A stretch of 64,000 nucleotides of DNA, taken from positions 9,717,501 to 9,781,500 of the forward strand of contig OZ022256.1 in assembly GCA_963978905.1 (NCBI GenBank), written 5' to 3'. The notes beneath the pieces were generated by a model. It worked only from the letters and a program-made list of their open reading frames with translations. It did not search any database and had not been told where the DNA came from. The stretch comes from Trichostrongylus colubriformis (lineage: Eukaryota; Nematoda; Chromadorea; Rhabditida; Trichostrongylidae). Below are positions 58,021 to 64,000 of this stretch, one piece after another (positions within the stretch are counted from its first letter, which is position 1; each line of letters opens with the position of its first letter). A program made the position numbers and the translations under genes.

Positions 58021-58142
58021 ACACTCCAAAAACACCGACGCCTTTCTAAAGTAATTGTGTACTTGTTGAATAGCAACCCGCATCACTTCTACATCCCGAC
58101 TCCACAGAGTCAAGGAAGGTTCTGGGGAGTTGGCAAAAATCC

Positions 58143-58214
58143 TGACCACTGAGCGGATCGAACGCCCAACCTTTCGATCTGGAGTCGAACGCGCTACCAT
58201 TGCGCCAAGCGGTC
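58143..58214 (-). tRNA. tRNA-Trp (CCA), array copy 17
   Basis: Consensus sequence. Confidence 0.95.
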
Positions 58215-58336
58215 ACACTCCAAAAACACCGACGCCTTTCTAAAGTAACTGTGTACTTGTTGAATAGCAACCCGCATCACTTCTACATCCCGACTCCACA
58301 GAGTAAAGGAAGGTTCTGGGGAGTTGGCAAAAATCC

Positions 58337-58408
58337 TGACCACTGAGCGGATCGAACGCCCAACCTTTCGATCTGGAGTCGAACGCGCTACCATTGCGCC
58401 AAGCGGTC
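58337..58408 (-). tRNA. tRNA-Trp (CCA), array copy 18
   Basis: Consensus sequence; adjoining spacer has the CACTACAAAAA marker. Confidence 0.95.
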
Positions 58409-58530
58409 ACACTACAAAAATACCGACGCTTTTCTAAAGTAACTGCGTACTTGTTGAATAGCAACCCGCATCACTTCTACATCCCGACTCCACAGAGTCA
58501 AGGAAGGTTCTGGGGAGTTGGCAAAAATCC

Positions 58531-58602
58531 TGACCACTGAGCGGATCGAACGCCCAACCTTTCGATCTGGAGTCGAACGCGCTACCATTGCGCCAAGCGG
58601 TC
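58531..58602 (-). tRNA. tRNA-Trp (CCA), array copy 19
   Basis: Consensus sequence. Confidence 0.95.
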
Positions 58603-58724
58603 ACACTCCAAAAACACCGACGCCTTTCTAAAGTAATTGTGTACTTGTTGAATAGCAACCCGCATCACTTCTACATCCCGACTCCACAGAGTCAAGGAAG
58701 GTTTTGGGGAGTTGGCAAAAATCC

Positions 58725-58796
58725 TGACCACTGAGCGGATCGAACGCCCAACCTTTCGATCTGGAGTCGAACGCGCTACCATTGCGCCAAGCGGTC
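58725..58796 (-). tRNA. tRNA-Trp (CCA), array copy 20
   Basis: Consensus sequence. Confidence 0.95.
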
Positions 58797-58918
58797 ACAC
58801 TCCAAAAACACCGACGCCTTTCTAAAGTAACTGTGTACTTGTTGAATAGCAACCCGCATCACTTCTACATCCCGACTCCACAGAGTAAAGGAAGGTTTTG
58901 GGGAGTTGGCAAAAATCC

Positions 58919-58990
58919 TGACCACTGAGCGGATCGAACGCCCAACCTTTCGATCTGGAGTCGAACGCGCTACCATTGCGCCAAGCGGTC
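58919..58990 (-). tRNA. tRNA-Trp (CCA), array copy 21
   Basis: Consensus sequence. Confidence 0.95.
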
Positions 58991-59112
58991 ACACTCCAAA
59001 AACACCGACGCCTTTCTAAAGTAACTGTGTACTTGTTGAATAGCAACCCGCATCACTTCTACATCCCGACTCCACAGAGTAAAGGAAGGTTCTGGGGAGT
59101 TGGCAAAAATCC

Positions 59113-59184
59113 TGACCACTGAGCGGATCGAACGCCCAACTTTTCGATCTGGAGTCGAACGCGCTACCATTGCGCCAAGCGGTC
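59113..59184 (-). tRNA. tRNA-Trp (CCA), array copy 22, variant
   Basis: Same AAGTT variable loop as copy 15. Confidence 0.92.
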
Positions 59185-59306
59185 ACACTCCAAAAATACC
59201 GACGCTTTTCTAAAGTAACTGCGTACTTGTTGAATAGCAACCCGCATCACTTCTACATCCCTACTCCACAGAGTAAAGGAAGGTTCTGGGGAGTTGGCAA
59301 AAATCC

Positions 59307-59378
59307 TGACCACTGAGCGGATCGAACGCCCAACCTTTCGATCTGGAGTCGAACGCGCTACCATTGCGCCAAGCGGTC
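59307..59378 (-). tRNA. tRNA-Trp (CCA), array copy 23
   Basis: Consensus sequence. Confidence 0.95.
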
Positions 59379-59500
59379 ACACTCCAAAAACACCGACGCC
59401 TTTCTAAAGTAATTGTGTACTTGTTGAATAGCAACCCGCATCACTTCTACATCCCGACTCCACAGAGTCAAGGAAGGTTCTGGGGAGTTGGCAAAAATCC

Positions 59501-59572
59501 TGACCACTGAGCGGATCGAACGCCCAACCTTTCGATCTGGAGTCGAACGCGCTACCATTGCGCCAAGCGGTC
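59501..59572 (-). tRNA. tRNA-Trp (CCA), array copy 24
   Basis: Consensus sequence. Confidence 0.95.
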
Positions 59573-59694
59573 ACACTCCAAAAACACCGACGCCTTTCTA
59601 AAGTAACTGTGTACTTGTTGAATAGCAACCCGCATCACTTCTACATCCCGACTCCACAGAGTAAAGGAAGGTTCTGGGGAGTTGGCAAAAATCC

Positions 59695-59766
59695 TGACCA
59701 CTGAGCGGATCGAACGCCCAACCTTTCGATCTGGAGTCGAACGCGCTACCATTGCGCCAAGCGGTC
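59695..59766 (-). tRNA. tRNA-Trp (CCA), array copy 25
   Basis: Consensus sequence; CACTACAAAAA spacer marker. Confidence 0.95.
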
Positions 59767-59888
59767 ACACTACAAAAATACCGACGCTTTTCTAAAGTAA
59801 CTGCGTACTTGTTGAATAGCAACCCGCATCACTTCTACATCCCGACTCCACAGAGTCAAGGAAGGTTCTGGGGAGTTGGCAAAAATCC

Positions 59889-59960
59889 TGACCACTGAGC
59901 GGATCGAACGCCCAACCTTTCGATCTGGAGTCGAACGCGCTACCATTGCGCCAAGCGGTC
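59889..59960 (-). tRNA. tRNA-Trp (CCA), array copy 26
   Basis: Consensus sequence. Confidence 0.95.
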
Positions 59961-60082
59961 ACACTCCAAAAACACCGACGCCTTTCTAAAGTAATTGTGT
60001 ACTTGTTGAATAGCAACCCGCATCACTTCTACATCCCGACTCCACAGAGTCAAGGAAGGTTTTGGGGAGTTGGCAAAAATCC

Positions 60083-60154
60083 TGACCACTGAGCGGATCG
60101 AACGCCCAACCTTTCGATCTGGAGTCGAACGCGCTACCATTGCGCCAAGCGGTC
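60083..60154 (-). tRNA. tRNA-Trp (CCA), array copy 27
   Basis: Consensus sequence. Confidence 0.95.
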
Positions 60155-60276
60155 ACACTCCAAAAACACCGACGCCTTTCTAAAGTAACTGTGTACTTGT
60201 TGAATAGCAACCCGCATCACTTCTACATCCCGACTCCGCAGAGTAAAGGAAGGTTTTGGGGAGTTGGCAAAAATCC

Positions 60277-60348
60277 TGACCACTGAGCGGATCGAACGCC
60301 CAACCTTTCGATCTGGAGTCGAACGCGCTACCATTGCGCCAAGCGGTC
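60277..60348 (-). tRNA. tRNA-Trp (CCA), array copy 28
   Basis: Consensus sequence; its spacer has a private CTCCGCAGAG change. Confidence 0.95.
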
Positions 60349-60470
60349 ACACTCCAAAAACACCGACGCCTTTCTAAAGTAACTGTGTACTTGTTGAATA
60401 GCAACCCGCATCACTTCTACATCCCGACTCCACAGAGTAAAGGAAGGTTCTGGGGAGTTGGCAAAAATCC

Positions 60471-60542
60471 TGACCACTGAGCGGATCGAACGCCCAACCT
60501 TTCGATCTGGAGTCGAACGCGCTACCATTGCGCCAAGCGGTC
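60471..60542 (-). tRNA. tRNA-Trp (CCA), array copy 29
   Basis: Consensus sequence; CACTACAAAAA spacer marker. Confidence 0.95.
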
Positions 60543-60664
60543 ACACTACAAAAATACCGACGCTTTTCTAAAGTAACTGCGTACTTGTTGAATAGCAACC
60601 CGCATCACTTCTACATCCCGACTCCACAGAGTCAAGGAAGGTTCTGGGGAGTTGGCAAAAATCC

Positions 60665-60736
60665 TGACCACTGAGCGGATCGAACGCCCAACCTTTCGAT
60701 CTGGAGTCGAACGCGCTACCATTGCGCCAAGCGGTC
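60665..60736 (-). tRNA. tRNA-Trp (CCA), array copy 30
   Basis: Consensus sequence. Confidence 0.95.
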
Positions 60737-60858
60737 ACACTCCAAAAACACCGACGCCTTTCTAAAGTAATTGTGTACTTGTTGAATAGCAACCCGCATC
60801 ACTTCTACATCCCGACTCCACAGAGTCAAGGAAGGTTCTGGGGAGTTGGCAAAAATCC

Positions 60859-60930
60859 TGACCACTGAGCGGATCGAACGCCCAACCTTTCGATCTGGAG
60901 TCGAACGCGCTACCATTGCGCCAAGCGGTC
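60859..60930 (-). tRNA. tRNA-Trp (CCA), array copy 31
   Basis: Consensus sequence. Confidence 0.95.
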
Positions 60931-61052
60931 ACACTCCAAAAACACCGACGCCTTTCTAAAGTAACTGTGTACTTGTTGAATAGCAACCCGCATCACTTCT
61001 ACATCCCGACTCCACAGAGTAAAGGAAGGTTCTGGGGAGTTGGCAAAAATCC

Positions 61053-61124
61053 TGACCACTGAGCGGATCGAACGCCCAACCTTTCGATCTGGAGTCGAAC
61101 GCGCTACCATTGCGCCAAGCGGTC
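61053..61124 (-). tRNA. tRNA-Trp (CCA), array copy 32
   Basis: Consensus sequence; CACTACAAAAA spacer marker. Confidence 0.95.
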
Positions 61125-61246
61125 ACACTACAAAAATACCGACGCTTTTCTAAAGTAACTGCGTACTTGTTGAATAGCAACCCGCATCACTTCTACATCC
61201 CGACTCCACAGAGTCAAGGAAGGTTCTGGGGAGTTGGCAAAAATCC

Positions 61247-61318
61247 TGACCACTGAGCGGATCGAACGCCCAACCTTTCGATCTGGAGTCGAACGCGCTA
61301 CCATTGCGCCAAGCGGTC
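61247..61318 (-). tRNA. tRNA-Trp (CCA), array copy 33
   Basis: Consensus sequence. Confidence 0.95.
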
Positions 61319-61440
61319 ACACTCCAAAAACACCGACGCCTTTCTAAAGTAATTGTGTACTTGTTGAATAGCAACCCGCATCACTTCTACATCCCGACTC
61401 CACAGAGTCAAGGAAGGTTCTGGGGAGTTGGCAAAAATCC

Positions 61441-61512
61441 TGACCACTGAGCGGATCGAACGCCCAACCTTTCGATCTGGAGTCGAACGCGCTACCATTG
61501 CGCCAAGCGGTC
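61441..61512 (-). tRNA. tRNA-Trp (CCA), array copy 34
   Basis: Consensus sequence. Confidence 0.95.
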
Positions 61513-61634
61513 ACACTCCAAAAACACCGACGCCTTTCTAAAGTAACTGTGTACTTGTTGAATAGCAACCCGCATCACTTCTACATCCCGACTCCACAGA
61601 GTAAAGGAAGGTTCTGGGGAGTTGGCAAAAATCC

Positions 61635-61706
61635 TGACCACTGAGCGGATCGAACGCCCAACCTTTCGATCTGGAGTCGAACGCGCTACCATTGCGCCAA
61701 GCGGTC
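61635..61706 (-). tRNA. tRNA-Trp (CCA), array copy 35
   Basis: Consensus sequence. Confidence 0.95.
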
Positions 61707-61828
61707 ACACTCCAAAAACACCGACGCCTTTCTAAAGTAACTGTGTACTTGTTGAATAGCAACCCGCATCACTTCTACATCCCGACTCCACAGAGTCAAG
61801 GAAGGTTCTGGGGAGTTGGCAAAAATCC

Positions 61829-61900
61829 TGACCACTGAGCGGATCGAACGCCCAACCTTTCGATCTGGAGTCGAACGCGCTACCATTGCGCCAAGCGGTC
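61829..61900 (-). tRNA. tRNA-Trp (CCA), array copy 36
   Basis: Consensus sequence; CACTACAAAAA spacer marker. Confidence 0.95.
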
Positions 61901-62022
61901 ACACTACAAAAATACCGACGCTTTTCTAAAGTAACTGCGTACTTGTTGAATAGCAACCCGCATCACTTCTACATCCCGACTCCACAGAGTCAAGGAAGGT
62001 TCTGGGGAGTTGGCAAAAATCC

Positions 62023-62094
62023 TGACCACTGAGCGGATCGAACGCCCAACCTTTCGATCTGGAGTCGAACGCGCTACCATTGCGCCAAGCGGTC
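62023..62094 (-). tRNA. tRNA-Trp (CCA), array copy 37
   Basis: Consensus sequence. Confidence 0.95.
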
Positions 62095-62216
62095 ACACTC
62101 CAAAAATACCGACGCTTTTCTAAAGTAACTGCGTACTTGTTGAATAGCAACCCGCATCACTTCTACATCCCTACTCCACAGAGTAAAGGAAGGTTCTGGG
62201 GAGTTGGCAAAAATCC

Positions 62217-62288
62217 TGACCACTGAGCGGATCGAACGCCCAACCTTTCGATCTGGAGTCGAACGCGCTACCATTGCGCCAAGCGGTC
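62217..62288 (-). tRNA. tRNA-Trp (CCA), array copy 38
   Basis: Consensus sequence. Confidence 0.95.
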
Positions 62289-62410
62289 ACACTCCAAAAA
62301 TACCGACGCCATTCTAAAGTAACTATGTACTTGTTGAATAGCAACCCGCATCACCTCTACATCCCTACTCCACAGAGTAAAGGAAGGTTCTGGGGAGTTG
62401 GCAAAAATCC

Positions 62411-62482
62411 TGACCACTGAGCGGATCGAACGCCCAACCTTTCGATCTGGAGTCGAACGCGCTACCATTGCGCCAAGCGGTC
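62411..62482 (-). tRNA. tRNA-Trp (CCA), array copy 39
   Basis: Consensus sequence. Confidence 0.95.
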
Positions 62483-62604
62483 ACACTCCAAAAACACCGA
62501 CGCCTTTCTAAAGTAACTGTGTACTTGTTGAATAGCAACCCGCATCACTTCTACATCCCGACTCCACAGAGTAAAGGAAGGTTCTGGGGAGTTGGCAAAA
62601 ATCC

Positions 62605-62676
62605 TGACCACTGAGCGGATCAAACGCCCAACCTTTCGATCTGGAGTCGAACGCGCTACCATTGCGCCAAGCGGTC
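62605..62676 (-). tRNA. tRNA-Trp (CCA), array copy 40, B-box variant
   Basis: The T loop is TTTGATC: the conserved C56 of the T loop and B box is T. Transcription or folding is probably impaired. Confidence 0.82.
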
Positions 62677-62791
62677 ACACTCCAAGAATACCGACGCTTT
62701 TCTAGAATAACTGCGTACTTGTTGAATAGCAACACGCATCACTTCTATATCCACAGAGTCAAGGAAGGTTCTGGAGAGTTGGCAAAAATCC

Positions 62792-62863
62792 TGACCACTG
62801 AGCGAATCGAACGCCCAACCTTTCAATCTGGAGTCGAACGCGCTACCATTGCGCCAAGCGGTC
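62792..62863 (-). tRNA. tRNA-Trp (CCA), array copy 41, edge copy
   Basis: The first unit in the transcribed direction. Two changes: T loop TTCGATT, and one in the anticodon stem converting a G-C to a G-U pair. The fold and the five-T terminator are intact. The spacer is more diverged than in the core. Confidence 0.9.
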
Positions 62864-62900
62864 ATTCTTCAAAAAAAACCGACGCCTTTCTAAAGTAACT

Positions 62901-64000
62901 GCGTACTTGTTGGTGAGCAACTGGACAAACACATGATGGCTACTGATAACACTCGCCATCGCACATTTGAGACATTCCTTCTTTGAATATATCGCCATTC
63001 AATGGAGGTGTTCACTTTGAGATAGGCGGAGTTGATGCTCCCTTCGCTAATAACTCGGTATTTCGCTCTGATCTTTCATGGGTGTCGTTTCCAACTACAT
63101 TCTTCATGCGGCCATCATCTTACTGTGGCTGTACTTGTTGCTGCCTTTTTTATATAATTTTTTATAAAGAAAATTGTAAACGAGCTCGAGTGACAATGCG
63201 ATGTACAGAACGACAGCGTTATATCTATGGCTTGAAATAGTCTTTTGTAGGGGATGACGGAGCTGACGAAGCTGGAGACTTGGTGCTCGATGCAGGAGAT
63301 TTTGATTTTAATGATCCTTTTCTTGATTTCTTCTTTGAAGGTTGCGGTGAGGGATTTCGATAAAAGTTCCTCAATTTCGTTAGCAGCGTCAGTTGACAAA
63401 CCATCAGCGTTGACATCGCCGTTGAAAACATCAAAAGGTGCAGCGATAGTTTCCGTCTGTAAGGACACCTTATTATGGACAAAAAACAATCAAAGCACAT
63501 CTTGCAGTGAACCGATCAGAATACTGTCTTCGGTATTCGGCATGAATAATACAGCTCATGAGAAGGCCGTGCTAATATCGCAGCTGGGGTCGAATGGAGA
63601 ACAAAAAAGCATCAACAGTGTTATGTTCAGCCCCGGAGTGCAGTATCGCCCATCCTGCGGTATGGGTTGCGCGTCACTTCCTGTCATCTCTTCCTTTCGT
63701 ATCTTTTACTTCTCTTTTCTTTCTGGCTCTCTCGCATAAAGCTCGATGAACAAGTGGAAGGGCGGAGATTGACGTATTTTTGTAAATTAGTCAGCATTGC
63801 AGTAAGGTCATACACAGACAGCGGAGACAAAAATATGAAATTGGTTGGCATGTACGAGCAGTTGTTAAGCTTTTCCTATTTTACTTATGATTATTATCAA
63901 AATATAGTGCGAAAGGTGGTGTAGTGCTAGGTGGGGTGCACTTTTATTCTCACGGTATGGGGATCAAATCCTGCATGAAACCTCGCCCAGACCAGCCATG
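62901..64000. other. Mostly unassigned flank of the array
   Basis: Apart from the exon candidate at 63225-63456 I see no recognisable feature. A 161-codon plus-strand frame at 63254-63739 overlaps that candidate on the opposite strand and carries no family motif. Confidence 0.4.
63225..63456 (-). CDS. Candidate exon, unrecognised protein
   Basis: A good acceptor (GTCCTTACAG) precedes 63456. Two overlapping minus-strand frames stay open afterwards. One begins with an acidic segment (ETIAAPFDVFNGDVNADG, then NEIEELLSKSL). The other ends at a stop at 63225 after a Ser/Pro/Lys-rich tail (KSKSPASSTKSPASS). A real terminal exon could use either, but not both without a frameshift. No family is recognised. 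Confidence 0.3.

Larger units (their letters stand above)
54960..62900 (-). repeat. Tandem array of 41 tRNA-Trp units, 194-bp monomer
   Basis: Forty-one head-to-tail monomers, each a 72-base tRNA-Trp gene plus 122-base spacer. Spacing is exactly 194 bp except after copy 4 (204, from a 10-bp TTCCACAGAG duplication) and before copy 41 (187). Thirty-one tRNA copies are identical by eye. Variable spacer positions (for example AACACCGACG/AATACCGACG, GTCAAGG/GTAAAGG, TTCTGG/TTTTGG, CTTTCTA/CTTTTCTA/CCATTCTA) define monomer types whose order repeats in blocks of 2, 3 and 7. The recurring 66- and 74-codon open frames are translations of the repeat, not proteins. Confidence 0.97.

Noticed and set aside
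55080..62865. Dozens of 66- and 74-codon open frames repeating every 194 bp on the minus strand
   Set aside because: They are translations of the tRNA-Trp gene plus spacer. The conserved block is a tRNA cloverleaf, and the changes between copies do not follow codon positions.
54960..62900. CRISPR-like or protein-repeat interpretation of the periodic array
   Set aside because: The unit is 194 bp with no unique spacers between short repeats, and the conserved part folds as a tRNA.
63254..63739. 161-codon plus-strand frame near the window end
   Set aside because: No family motif, no credible splice or promoter context, and it overlaps an opposite-strand exon candidate. Left unassigned.

Overview
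The window looks like nuclear DNA from a nematode, most likely a clade V (strongylid or rhabditid) worm. Three things point there. Genes are split into short exons with TTTCAG-type acceptors and GTAAGT donors. There are two copies of an srsx-type chemoreceptor gene. The intergenic and intronic DNA is packed with mariner/Tc1, RTE, Penelope-like and MITE debris. I see nothing bacterial or viral. No single open reading frame is a whole protein gene, so genes had to be assembled exon by exon. The species cannot be fixed from the sequence alone.

Layout. 0.1-8.2 kb and 11.0-22.3 kb are two diverged copies of one segment. Each carries a minus-strand srsx-like 7TM receptor gene whose five recognisable exons (TM3 to the C-terminus) keep reading frame and splice sites. 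The copies differ by nested insertions: a TTAA-flanked MITE only in copy A; a satellite fragment, a terminal-inverted-repeat element and an RTE/mariner chimera only in copy B. 8.4-10.5 kb, between the copies, holds two internally deleted mariners. 22.2-22.8 kb is a Penelope-like GIY-YIG remnant split by another TTAA MITE. 22.8-42 kb is repeat-rich: fold-back elements, a run of four GC-rich hairpins (32.77-32.93 kb), a 249-bp degenerate repeat field, a 145-bp minisatellite, a 710-bp tandem duplication and a 0.9-kb mariner with intact ends.

42.16-52.89 kb (minus) is a complete 12-exon gene for a 448-residue SLC17-like major facilitator. All exon phases join without a stop and the summed coding length is a multiple of three. 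Its introns hold several MITEs.

54.96-62.9 kb is the standout: 41 tandem, head-to-tail copies of a tRNA-Trp(CCA) gene on the minus strand, nearly all at exactly 194 bp. Each unit has internal A and B boxes, and all but the first have a five-T terminator. Thirty-one of the 41 tRNA sequences are identical by eye. One copy has anticodon TCA, which would read UGA. Shared variants show higher-order duplication in blocks of 2, 3 and 7 monomers. The last 1.1 kb is mostly unassigned, with one weak exon candidate. The tRNA array, transporter and receptors show no functional link to each other.
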